A DNA stretch of 64,000 nucleotides from positions 1,550,001 through 1,614,000 of the forward strand of contig QKWM01000004.1 in NCBI GenBank assembly GCA_003248315.1, read 5' to 3'. Positions 30,292 through 40,108 of the stretch are shown in pieces. Each line of letters begins with the position of its first letter. Position 1 is the first letter of the stretch. The DNA comes from Streptomyces sp. SW4 (GTDB lineage: Bacteria > Actinomycetota > Actinomycetes > Streptomycetales > Streptomycetaceae). Both the position numbers and the translations under genes were made by a program. The notes beneath the pieces were generated by a model, which worked only from the letters and a program-made list of their open reading frames with translations, was not told the origin of the DNA and did no database searches.

Positions 30292-31257
30292 CTACTGGAT
30301 CACCACCTTGACGATGCCGGTGAGGGCGATCTGGGCGAGCGACAGGGGGACGAGGAGGGTCCAGGAGAGTTTCTGGAGCTGGTCCTCGCGCAGCCGGGGG
30401 TAGGTCACGCGCAGCCAGATCACGATGAAGGCGAGGACGGCCGTCTTCAGCAGGGTCCACACCCAGCCGAGGCCGTCGGCGCCCCAGGGGCCGTGCCAGC
30501 CGCCCAGGAAGAGGACGGTGGTCAGGCCGCACAGGACGACGATCCCGGCGTACTCGGCGAGGAGGAACAGGCGAAGCGCAGACCGGTGTACTCGGTGTAC
30601 GCGCCGAAGATGATCTCCGAGTCGGCGACGGGCATGTCGAACGGGGGCGCTGGAGTTCGGCGAGGCCGGCGACGAAGAAGACGATCGCGCCGACGATCTG
30701 CCAGGGCAGCCACCACCACTCGAAGGCGTCGAGGATGCCGACCAGGGAGACGGTGCCGGCCGCCATCGCCACGGAGGCGGCGGCGAGCAGCATCGGCAGC
30801 TCGTAGGCGAGCAGCTGGGCGGCGGTGCGCAGGCCGCCGAGGAGGGAGAACTTGTTGGCGGAGGCCCAGCCGGCCATGAGCGAGCCGAGCACGCCGACGC
30901 CCATGACGGCGAGGACGAAGAAGATGCCGGCGTCGATCACCTGGCCGACGGCGCCCTCGCCGGGCCGACGGGGATGGCCAGGAGGACGAGGAGGTACGGC
31001 AGGAGGGCGACGGCGGGGGCCAGCTGGAAGATGCGGCGGTCCGCGCCGGCGGGGACCACGTCCTCCTTCTGCGCGAACTTCACGCCGTCCGCGACGAGCT
31101 GGGCCCAGCCGTGGAAGCCGCCGGCGTACATCGGGCCGAGGCGGCCCTGCATGTGCGCCATCACCTTGTGCTCGGTCTGGCCGACGATCAGGGGGAAGGC
31201 GAGGAAGACGGCGAAGACGATCAGAAGGCGCAGGGTGACGTCGAGTGCGTCGTTCAC
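30292..31257 (-). CDS. nuoH: Complex I subunit H (second nuo operon)
   Basis: About 322 residues from GTG 31257 (GTGA overlap with the nuoC stop). Eight-helix subunit forming the quinone entry and E-channel. The signature [20 protein letters not shown] and the loop [20 protein letters not shown] are present. In E. coli the latter reads PFDQPEAEQELADGY, so the first glutamate is valine here and the second aspartate. Three bases are missing near 30963, 30648 and 30572. Stop 30292 is two bases before the nuoI start. Confidence 0.92.
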
Positions 31258-32572
31258 TGCGGGCCTCCCGAGCGGTCCTGCGGGTTGTTGGGGTTCTGGT
31301 CCTGCCGGTCGTTGGGGTTCTGGTCCTGCGGGGCGCCGGGTGCCTGGTCCCGCGGGTCTTCGCCGCGCGGTTCCCGGGCATCCGGTTCCCGGGCGTCCGG
31401 TTCCTGGATTCCGGTTCGCGAGCCGGAGGCGCCTCGACTTCCGGTTCGCGGGCCGGGGCCGTGGGCTCCGGGGTGCCGGCGGCGGGCTCGTCGAAGGCCG
31501 GCCGGGCGTGGTGCCACGGGGCGTCGGGGCTCCGGGGAGCGGTCGGCCGCTCGGCGCCCGGCGCCTCGGTGCCCTGCGGGTCGGCGGGGGCCGCCGCGCG
31601 CTGGGACGCGGAGCCCTCCGACGCGCTGCGGGCCCGGCGCGGGCCGGCGGAGCGCTGGGAGGCGGAACCCTCGCTCGCGCTCCGGGCACGCCGAGGGGTG
31701 GCCGGTGCCTGCGCGGGCGCGCCGGCGGCCTCGGCCGGCGTGCCGGCGGCGCCCCCCGCAGCAGTACGGGAGCTGTCCTGCCCGGCAGTACGGGAGCTGT
31801 CCTGCCCCGCAGTACGGGTGCTGTCCTCTCCCGCCGTCCGCGCGGCGGTCTCCGCCGCCGTCTGGCTGGCCGAGCCCTCCGCCGCCGTGCGGGTGCGGCG
31901 CACCGGGCGGTCACCCGCCGCACGGGCCGCACGGGCCGGGCGTTCGGCGCCCGCGGCACGGCCGGCGCCGCGCGCGGGGCGGGCGGGGGCGGGCGGGAGC
32001 TGGCCCTTCAGCGGACCCCACTCGTTGGGGTCCGGGACGCCCGGCGGGAGCATCTGGCGGCGCTTGGGGCCGCCGTGGCCCGCGGCGGGCTCGCCCGGCT
32101 CCTTCGCCCCCGGCCAGGCCTTGGCGACCCGTGCGGCCAGGACGAAGTCCTTGCGCAGCGGGTGCCCCTCGAAGGTGTCCGGCAGAAGGAGGTGGTCCAG
32201 GGCCGGGTGGCCGTCGAAGACGACGCCGAACATCTCGTGGGTCTCGCGCTCGTGCCAGGCGGCACCGGCGTACACGTCGACGGCCGAGGGCAGGACCGGG
32301 GACTCGTGCGGAACGGTGGTGCGCAGCAGCAGGCGCCGGACCGGGCCGAGGGCCGCGACGTGCGCGGCGACGCGGAAGCCGGTGCCCGGTTCGTCGACCG
32401 CGCTGAGCCAGTCGAAGTAGGTGCAGCCGAGCCGGTCGCGGGCGGTCTCCAGCGCGGAGATCCAGGCCGTGGGCGGTACGTCGACGGTGAGGACGTCGTA
32501 CGCCTCCTCGGCGGTGGCGTCCGCGCCGAAGAGCTCCGCGGCATCGGCGGGCAGCCAGCCGACCCCGGTCAT
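31254..32572 (-). CDS. nuoC: Complex I subunit C fused to a long low-complexity region; no NuoD
   Basis: About 439 residues from ATG 32572 (ATGA with nuoB). Residues 1-180 are the 30-kDa subunit, with the signature [16 protein letters not shown]. After [20 protein letters not shown] the protein continues for about 250 Ala/Arg/Ser/Pro/Glu-rich residues with internal repeats ([13 protein letters not shown] twice, TAGQDSSR twice, QDQNPN near the end) and no recognisable fold. In many bacteria NuoC is followed by, or fused to, NuoD; here nuoH follows directly and no 49-kDa subunit exists. One base is missing near 31410. Confidence 0.9.
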
Positions 32573-33325
32573 CGGCCCTCCCCCTTCTCGGGCCCCTTCT
32601 CGGACCCCGTCCCGGAACCTGCCCCGGACTCCGTCGCGGAGTCGCCGGCCGTGGTGTGCGGCGGCTGTACCAGGCCGCTCTGCAGTGCCGCCGCCGACGG
32701 GCGGGGCGCCGTCCCGTACCGCTCCCCCAGGGACTCCCGGGCGATCTTCTCCTGGAGCTTGAGGATCCCCTGGAGCAGGGCCTCGGGGCGGGGCGGGCAG
32801 CCGGGGACGTAGACGTCGACCGGGATGATCTGGTCGACGCCCTTGGTCACGGAGTACGAGTCCCAGTACGGGCCGCCGCAGTTGGAGCAGGCGCCGAAGG
32901 AGATGACGTACTTGGGCTCGGGCATCTGCTCGTACAGGCGCTTCACGGCGGGCGCCATCTTGTCCGTCACCGTGCCCGACACGACCATCAGGTCGGCCTG
33001 CCGGGGCCCGGCGCGAACGGGATCACGCCGAGCCGGATGAAGTCGTGGCGGGCCATCGACGCGGCGATGAACTCGATCGCGCAGCAGGCGAGGCCGAAGT
33101 TGAAGACCCAGAGCGAGTAGCGGCGGCCCCAGTTCAGGACGACCTTCATCGGCTCGGGGGCGAGCCGCGCGAGGGCGCCGAGCCGCTTGGGCTCGGGCAG
33201 CGGCACAGGCCCGGACGCCGGGAGGCGGATCCGGACGCCGGGGAGACGGATCCGGGCGCCGGAGACGGGGATCCGGACGCGGATGCCGACGCGGAGGCGG
33301 ATGCGGAGGCGGGGTTCACGTCCAT
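32569..33325 (-). CDS. nuoB: Complex I subunit B (second nuo operon)
   Basis: About 252 residues from ATG 33325, 10 bp inside the end of nuoA. Carries cluster N2: all four cysteine ligands are visible in [19 protein letters not shown] and YVPGCPPRP. The N-terminus has an Ala-Ser dipeptide repeat followed by [12 protein letters not shown]-type text before the family core at [21 protein letters not shown] tail of about 45 polar residues (Gly/Ser/Glu) follows. Two single bases are missing, near 33220 and 33002. Confidence 0.92.
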
Positions 33326-33707
33326 GCCAGGACGCCCTTCTTGTACGCGTACAGCAGGCCCACGGCCAGGAAGCCCAGGAAGACGAACATCTCCACGAGG
33401 GTGGTCGCACCGTATGCGGGGTCGGCGAAGACCGTGGCCCACGGGAACAGGAAGATCGAGTCGATCGCGAAAATCACGTACAGAAAAGCGTAGACGTAGT
33501 AGCGGACCTGGGTGTGGGCCCAGCCCTCCCCACGGGGTCGACACCGCACTCGTACGTCAGGAGCTTCTCGGGCGTGGGGACGACCGGCCGCAGCAGGCGT
33601 CCCGCGCCGAAGGCGACGGCGACGAAGAGGACGCCGACGACGGCGAGCAGCCCGACGACCGAGTACGACTGGAAGTAGTCCGCCGCGACGACGGTCGGTT
33701 CCCGCAC
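33316..33707 (-). CDS. nuoA: Complex I subunit A (second nuo operon)
   Basis: About 130 residues from GTG 33707 with GAGGGACGGAC upstream. Three-helix subunit. The conserved loop [20 protein letters not shown] is the family signature (usual form YECGxxPxGxARxxFxxxYY). One G is missing near 33533 within it. First gene of a ten-gene unit whose neighbours overlap or nearly touch. Confidence 0.93.
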
Positions 33708-33786
33708 GTCCGTCCCTCGCTCCCTGTCCGCTGTCCGACTTCTGCTGTTCGTTGTCTGTGCCGTCCGGTGTCCGGCGCCGAGTGCC

Positions 33787-33883
33787 CGACGCCGGCCGCC
33801 CGGTGCCGACCGTCCGACGCCGGCCGTCCGGTGCCGACCGTCCGACGTCGGCCGCCCGGTATCGGCCGTCCGACGTCGACGAT
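33787..33883. repeat. 28-bp tandem repeat upstream of nuoA
   Basis: Units beginning CGACG(C/T)CGGCCG start at 33787, 33815, 33843 and 33871, exactly 28 bp apart; the last is partial. It lies between the promoter candidate and nuoA, so it would be in the mRNA leader. No gene in 33708-34026. Confidence 0.88.
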
Positions 33884-33896
33884 CTGTACGGACGGG

Positions 33897-33924
33897 AGTC
33901 TAGGCCCTGATAAAGAGACGGTAA
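33897..33924 (-). promoter_or_regulatory. Promoter candidate for the nuo operon
   Basis: On the minus strand, TTACCG (33919-33924) and TAGACT (33897-33902) are 16 bp apart, in the only AT-rich patch of the region. It gives a leader of about 185 nt that contains the 28-bp repeats. Confidence 0.5.
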
Positions 33925-34026
33925 GCAGCCCGTCACGCCTCGAGACGCGGGGGTGGGGTTTTCCTCAGGCGATCCGGGCGGTGCACCTCATGGCGTGGGT
34001 CCGCGCCAGGCGGCACGCTGGCCGGT

Positions 34027-35313
34027 ATGACCGATGACCTCTCGGCGGACGGCGACCGTCTGCCGCCCCGCGCCTCGCCTACGACCGGCACACCTGGAAG
34101 GAGATCGTCCACCTGCTGGCGAACCTGCCGGTGGCGCTCCTCGGCTTCGTCTACGCCGTGACGGTGCTGTTCACCGGCCTCGGGCTCACGGTGACCGTGG
34201 TGGGGCTGCCGCTGCTCGCGGCCGGGCTGCTGGGTGCCCGCCGGCTGGGCAAGCTGGAACGGGCGCGGGCCCGGGCGCTGCTCGGGGTCCGGGTGGACGA
34301 GCCGAGCCCGCTGCCGCTGCGCGGCCGGGGCGGGTTCCTCCCGCGGCTGTGGATGGCGCTGAAGGACCCGGTGGGCTGGCGCACGGTCCTGTACGACCTG
34401 GTCCGGCTGCCCTGGGGTGTCCTCACCTTCACCGTGACGCTGACCTCGCTGTTCGTGCTGTGGCCGGTCCTGCCGTTCATCGCGCGGGCGCTGACCGACG
34501 TGGACCGGGTGATGGTGCGGGGCCTGCTGTCGCCGTCGGACGAGCTGGAGCGGCGCATCGCCGAGCTGGAGTCGGACCGGGGGTCGTGGTCGACACCGCG
34601 GCGGCCGACCTGCGCCGGATCGAACGCGACCTGCACGACGGCGCGCAGGCCCGCCTCGTCAACCTCGCCATGGGGCTGGGCCTGGCGAAGGAGAAGCTGC
34701 TGGAGGGGCAGGCCGACGAGCACGTGGCGGCGATGGTCGAGGAGGCGCACGGCGAGGTGAAGCTCGCCCTGCAGGAGCTGCGCGACCTGGCCCGCGGCAT
34801 CCATCCGGCGGTGCTGACCGACCGCGGCCTGGACGCCGCGCTGTCCTCGGTCGCCTCGCGCTGCACGGTTCCGGTGAAGGTCACCGTCGACCTGCCGGAG
34901 CGGCCGGCGGCGGCCATCGAGGGCATCGCCTACTTCACCGTCTCCGAGCTGCTGCAGAACGTCAGCAAGCACAGCGGGGCGAGGTCCGCCTCCGTGGACG
35001 TGTGGCGCACGGAGGAACGGCTGCTCGTGCAGGTGCGGGACGACGGCCGCGGGGCGCACGCCTCGACGGCGGTACGGGGATGAAGGGGCTCGCGGAACGG
35101 CTGGGGGCGGTGGACGGGCTGTTCGTCGTCGATTCGCCGCAGGGCGGTCCGACGACGGTGACGGCGGAACTGCCGTGGCGCGACCGGGACCACGACCGGG
35201 CGAGCGGCCGGAGCCATGACGGGGCGAGCCGCGCCGGGCGCCCGGGCGGCGGCGCGGCCGCTGATCGCCGTCCCGTGTGCAGCGCGGGCGGTCGCCGCCC
35301 GGGGTGGGGATAA
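34027..35313 (+). CDS. Sensor histidine kinase (HisKA_3 type), copy 1
   Basis: About 429 residues from ATG 34027. An N-terminal sensor region with paired hydrophobic helices (NLPVALLGFVYAVTVLFTGL, GLPLLAAGLLGARRLGKLER) is followed by a third membrane part and the kinase core. The H-box is RRIERDLHDGAQARLVNLAM, the N-box ELLQNVSKHS and the glycine box GTGMKGLAERLGAVDG. Single bases are missing near 34073, 34580 and 35055. At 34580 the paralogue at 36300 keeps the full six-G run, direct evidence that this copy lost a G. Next to copy 2 and one response regulator. Confidence 0.9.
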
Positions 35314-35407
35314 CCCCCGTCCAAGACGCCGACGGGCTTCATGGTCGCGGACGGTCCGCGCGAGGAGGGTGGAGGTACGACGGCACAGCCGTAGGAGACG
35401 GCCTGGC

Positions 35408-35518
35408 CGCAGGGCGCGGCAGAGCCGTGGGGCGCGACACAGCCGCAGGGCGCGGCACAGCCGTAGGACGCGGCGCAGAGCCGTAGGACGCGGCGCAGAG
35501 CCGTAGGACGCGGCGCAG
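35408..35518. repeat. 18-20 bp tandem repeats between the two kinases
   Basis: Three exact 20-bp units (CCGTAGGACGCGGCGCAGAG at 35461, 35481, 35501) are preceded by three diverged 18-bp copies (CCGCAGGGCGCGGCACAG type) from 35408. No gene in 35314-35557. Confidence 0.85.
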
Positions 35519-35557
35519 CGGGTCGCGGCCGCAGGGACGAGGAGAAGGACGACGCCG

Positions 35558-36910
35558 ATGGCCACGGAGTACGGACAGGGTTACGGGCTGCGGAGCGAGC
35601 CCGGCCTCCCCTCGAGCGCGGGTGGACGGCACCGCCTGCCGGCGGGGCTGCGGGCGCCGTTCGAGGCGCGCAGCTGGCGGGAGTTCGGGTACGTGCTGCT
35701 GAGCCTGCCGATCAGCATCCTGCTGTTCACGTTCGCGGTCACGATGGTGTCGCTGGGGGCGGGCCTGCTGGTGACGTTCCTCGGGATCCCGGTGCTGGCG
35801 GCGGCGCTCGCCGGGTGCCGCGGTTTCGGGGCGCTGGAGCGGACGCGGGCCCGGGCGCTGCTCGGGCTCAGGGTGGACGAACCGGAGCCGCTGCGGGTGC
35901 GCAGGCACGGAGCCATGGGCTGGATGGGGGCGGTCCTCAAGAGCGGCGCCTCCTGGCGGACGCTGCTCTACGCGGTGCTGCACCTGCCCTGGGCGGTGTT
36001 CTCGTTCACCGTCGCGGTGACCCTCTGGACCTGCGGCTGGGCGATGCTGACGTACCCGCTGTGGTTCTGGGTGTTCCCGATGTACGCCGGTCAGGACGGG
36101 CTCCAGCTGTACGGCGACGAGACCCACCGGGTCTACCTGGACAACCCCTTCGAGATCACGGTGACGGCGCTGGTGGGACTGCTGTTCACGCTGGCCACCC
36201 CTGGATCGTGCGGGCGCTGACGACGGTGGACCGGGTGCTGGTGCACGGGCTGCTCGGGCCGTCCCGGCTGGCCACCCGGGTGGTGGAGCTGGAGTCGGAC
36301 CGGGGGGTCGTGGTCGACACGGCGGCGGCCGACCTGCGCCGGATCGAGCGCGACCTGCACGACGGCGCGCAGGCCCGCCTCGTCAACCTCGCCATGGATC
36401 TGGGGCTGGCGAAGGAGAAGCTGCGGGAGGACCCGCGGGCGGCGGCCCGGATGGTGGACGAGGCGCACGGCGAGGTGAAGACGGCTCTGCAGGAGCTGCG
36501 CGACCTCGCCCGCGGCATCCACCCGGCGGTCCTCACCGACCGCGGCCTGGACGCCGCGCTGTCCTCGGTCGCCTCGCGCTGCACGGTCCCGGTGCGGGTG
36601 GAGGTGGACCTGGCCGAGCGGCCGGCCCGGCCATCGAGGGCATCGCCTACTTCACCGTCTCCGAGCTGCTGCAGAACATCAGCAAGCACGCGCGGGCGAC
36701 GCAGGCGGCCGTGGAGGTGTGGCGGGTCGACGACCGGCTGATGCTCCAGGTCGTGGACGACGGCGTGGGCGGAGCCGACGTGACCGCCGGGTCGGGGCTG
36801 GCCGGGCTGGCGGAGCGGATCGACGCGGTGGACGGGATCCTCGTGGTGGACTCGCCGGCGGGCGGCCGACCCGGGTGACGGCGGAGCTGCCCTGGCGCGT
36901 GGAGCGGTGA
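35558..36910 (+). CDS. Sensor histidine kinase (HisKA_3 type), copy 2
   Basis: About 451 residues from ATG 35558 with GAGGAGAAGG upstream. Same architecture as copy 1: sensor domain with four hydrophobic helices, H-box RRIERDLHDGAQARLVNLAM, N-box ELLQNISKHA, glycine boxes. From the H-box to the N-box the two proteins are nearly identical, while the sensor parts differ, so this looks like a tandem duplication with diverged input. Single bases are missing near 36200, 36628 and 36867. The 23-bp repeats begin at its stop codon. Confidence 0.9.
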
Positions 36911-37042
36911 GCCGGGACCGCACGGAACGGTGAGCCGAGACCGCACGGAACGGTGGGACGAGACCGCACGGATCGGCAGGGCGAGACCACGCCGCGCGGT
37001 GAGCCGGGACCGCACCCAGCGGTGAGCCGAGACCGCGGATGA
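36907..37042. repeat. 23-bp tandem repeat, about six copies
   Basis: Units GTGAGCCG(G/A)GACCGCACGGAACG start at 36907, 36930, 36953, 36976, 36999 and 37022. The first unit overlaps the stop codon of kinase copy 2. No gene in 36911-37183. Confidence 0.9.
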
Positions 37043-37183
37043 GGCGGGACCGGAGCGGCCCGGGGATGCCTCCCGGGCCGTTCGGGCGTGCGGGAGGCGG
37101 CGACTGCCCGCGGAGCCGCCCCACCGGGCCGCCGATCCTGGGATGCTGGACCCCACAACACGTGCGTGGGGGATTCGAGGATC

Positions 37184-37851
37184 GTGGAGGACAGGGTGCG
37201 GGTGGTCATCGCCGAGGATTCGGTGCTGCTCAGGGAGGGGCTGACCCGGCTGCTGACCGACCGGGGCCACGAGGTGGTGGCCGGGGTCGGGGACGGCGAG
37301 GCGCTGATCAAGACCATCACCGAACTGGACGCGCAGGGCGAGCTGCCGGACGTGGTGGTGGCGGACGTGCGGATGCCGCCGACGCACACCGACGAGGGGT
37401 GCGGGCGGCCGTGCAGCTGCGCAAGGCGCACCCGGAGCTGGGGTCCTCGTGCTGTCGCAGTACGTGGAGGAGCGGTACGCCACCGAGCTGCTGGCGGGAT
37501 CCAGCCGCGGCGTCGGCTACCTGCTCAAGGACCGGGTGGCCGAGGTGCGCGAGTTCGTGGACGCGGTGGTGCGGGTCGCCGAGGGGGTACGGCGCTGGAC
37601 CCGGAGGTGGTCGCGCAGTTGTTGGGCCGCAGCCGCAAGCAGGACGTGCTCGCCGGGCTCACCCCGCGGGAGCGCGAGGTGCTGGGCTGATGGCCGAGGG
37701 CCGGACGAACTCGGCGATCGCCCGGCAGCTCGTCGTCAGCGACGGGGCGGTGGAGAAGCACGTCAGCAACATCTTCCTCAAGCTGGGCCTGTCGCAGAGC
37801 GACGGCGACCACCGGCGGGTCCTCGCCGTCCTGACGTATCTGCGCTCGTGA
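37184..37851 (+). CDS. NarL/FixJ-family response regulator
   Basis: About 223 residues from GTG 37184 (VEDRVRVVIAEDSVLLREGL). Receiver domain with the acidic pair AED, the phospho-acceptor aspartate in DVVVADVRMPP (about residue 57) and lysine in GYLLKDRVAE. C-terminal LuxR-type helix-turn-helix: LTPREREVLGLMAEGRTNSA, then VEKHVSNIFLKLGL. Four single G/C bases are missing (near 37397, 37442, 37586, 37687). Cognate partner of one or both kinases upstream. Confidence 0.92.
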
Positions 37852-37886
37852 CCGGCGCGTCTTTGGCGGCCGGCGCGGGAACCCGT

Positions 37887-37949
37887 GGTGCCGAAGGTGC
37901 CGGGGTGCCGGAGGTGCTGGGGGTGCCGGAGGTGCCGGAGGTGCCGGAG
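37887..37949. repeat. 9-bp GGTGCCGGA tandem repeat
   Basis: About seven imperfect copies of GGTGCCGGA/GGTGCTGGG downstream of the response regulator. The rest of the 321-bp gap up to korA (37852-38172) shows no gene and no promoter I would defend; a near-match DnaA box ATGTCCACA is at about 38075-38083. Confidence 0.8.
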
Positions 37950-38172
37950 AGGTCCGTCATCCGAACGGCCGAGAAACCGCGGACCGGCCGGACGGCGTCC
38001 TCACCAGCGGCGGGGCGGGGAGCCGTGGGACGGCGGCGCGGAGCGCGGTCCCGGCGGGGTGTCCATCATGCGAATGTCCACAGGATGTCGACCACGGCGG
38101 ACGTAGGGTTGGTGCTGGGATGGTCGACGGGAGACCACGCCCGGACAGCCGCCTCGAGGGAGGTCCAGTTCA

Positions 38173-40108
38173 GTGACCAGCCAGGTCAGCAGCCCAGCGG
38201 AGCAGGCCGACGGAACCGACGAGACCGTCGTGGGAGCGCAGCGCGAACCGGCGGGGGCGAAGGACGTCCGCCGGCTGGACCGGGTCATCATCAGGTTCGC
38301 CGGGGACTCCGGTGACGGTATGCAGCTCACCGGCGACCGGTTCACCTCGGAGACCGCGTCGTTCGGCAACGACCTGTCGACGCTGCCGAACTTCCCGGCC
38401 GAGATCCGGGCGCCCGCCGGCACCCTGCCGGGCGTGTCGTCCTTCCAGCTGCACTTCGCCGACCACGACATCCTCACCCCCGGTGACGCGCCGAACGTCC
38501 TGGTCGCGATGAACCCGGCCGCCCTGAAGGCGAACATCGGCGACATGCCGCGCGGTGCGGAGATCATCGTCAACACCGACGAGTTCACCAAGCGGGCCAT
38601 GCAGAAGGTCGGCTACGACAGCGACCCGCTGCGGGACGGCTCCCTCGACGGCTACCACCTGCACCCGGTGCCGCTGACGACGCTGACGGTGGAGGCGCTG
38701 AAGGAGTTCGACCTCACCCGCAAGGAGGCCGAGCGCAGCAAGAACATGTTCGCGCTGGGCCTGCTGAGCTGGATGTACCACCGGCCCACCGAGGGCACGG
38801 AGAAGTTCCTGCGGTCGAAGTTCGCGAAGAAGCCGGACATCGCCGAGGCGAACATCGCGGCGTTCCGGGCGGGCTGGAACTTCGGCGAGACCACCGAGGA
38901 CTTCGCCGTCTCCTACGAGGTGGCCCCGGCGGCGTCGGCGTTCCCGCCCGGCGTCTACCGCAACATCTCCGGGAACCTCGCCCTGGCCTACGGCCTGATC
39001 GCCGCCTCCCGGCAGGCCGACCTGCCGCTGTTCCTGGGCTCCTATCCGATCACCCCGGCCTCGGACATCCTGCACGAGCTGAGCCGGCACAAGAACTTCG
39101 GCGTGCGCACCTTCCAGGCCGAGGACGAGATCGCCGGGATCGGCGCGGCGCTCGGTGCGGCCTTCGGCGGGTCGCTGGCCGTGACGACGACCTCCGGCCC
39201 GGTGTGGCCCTGAAGTCCGAGACGATCGGGCTGGCGGTGTCCCTGGAGCTGCCGCTGCTGATCGTCGACATCCAGCGCGGCGGCCCGTCGACCGGCCTGC
39301 CGACCAAGACCGAGCAGGCGGACCTGCTGCAGGCGATGTACGGCCGCAACGGCGAGGCGCCGGTGCCGGTGGTCGCGCCGCGCACGCCCGCGGACTGCTT
39401 CGACGCGGCGCTGGAGGCGGCCCGGATCGCGCTCACCTACCGCACCCCGGTCTTCCTGCTCTCCGACGGCTACCTGGCCAACGGCTCCGAGCCGTGGCGC
39501 ATCCCGGAGCTGGACGAGCTGCCGGACCTGGCCGTGCAGTTCGCGCAGGGCCCGAACCACACCCTGGACGACGGCACCGAGGTGTTCTGGCCGTACAAGC
39601 GGGACCCGCAGAGCCTCGCCCGGCCGTGGGCGGTCCCGGGCACGCCGGGGCTGGAGCACCGCATCGGCGGCATCGAGAAGCAGGACGGCACCGGCAACAT
39701 CTCCTACGACCCGGCCAACCACGACTTCATGGTCCGCACCCGGCAGGCCAAGGTGGACGGCGTCGACGTCCCCGACGTCGAGGTCGACGACCCGGACGGC
39801 GCCCGGACCCTGGTGCTGGGCTGGGGGTCCACGTACGGGCCGATCACCGCGGCGGTGCGCCGCATCCGCAAGGAGGGCGGCCGGATCGCGCAGGTCCATC
39901 TGCGCCACCTGAACCCGTTCCCGGCCAATCTCGGCACGGTCCTGAAGCAGTACGACAAGGTGGTGATCCCGAGATGAACCTCGGCCAGCTCGCCACGCTC
40001 ATCCGGGCGAAGTACCTGGTCGACGCCGAGTCGTACAACCAGGTCAACGGCATGCCGTTCAAGGCGGAGCAGCTCGCGACGGCGCTGAAGGAGGCCATCG
40101 AACGATGA
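38173..40108 (+). CDS. korA: 2-oxoacid:ferredoxin oxidoreductase, fused gamma-alpha subunit
   Basis: About 645 residues from GTG 38173 with GGGAGGT upstream. Oxidatively decarboxylates a 2-oxoacid, most likely 2-oxoglutarate, to the acyl-CoA while reducing ferredoxin. The gamma domain comes first (IIRFAGDSGDGMQLTGDRFT). The alpha domain follows (GNLALAYGLIAASRQADLPL, SYPITPASDILHELSRH, TTTSGPGVALKSETIGLAV, DIQRGGPSTGLPTKTEQADL). Two single bases are missing, near 39203 and 39972. The stop overlaps korB as ATGA. Confidence 0.93.

Noticed and set aside
38075-38083. Single DnaA box upstream of korA
   Set aside because: ATGTCCACA has one mismatch and is isolated; a lone near-match is expected by chance in 64 kb.
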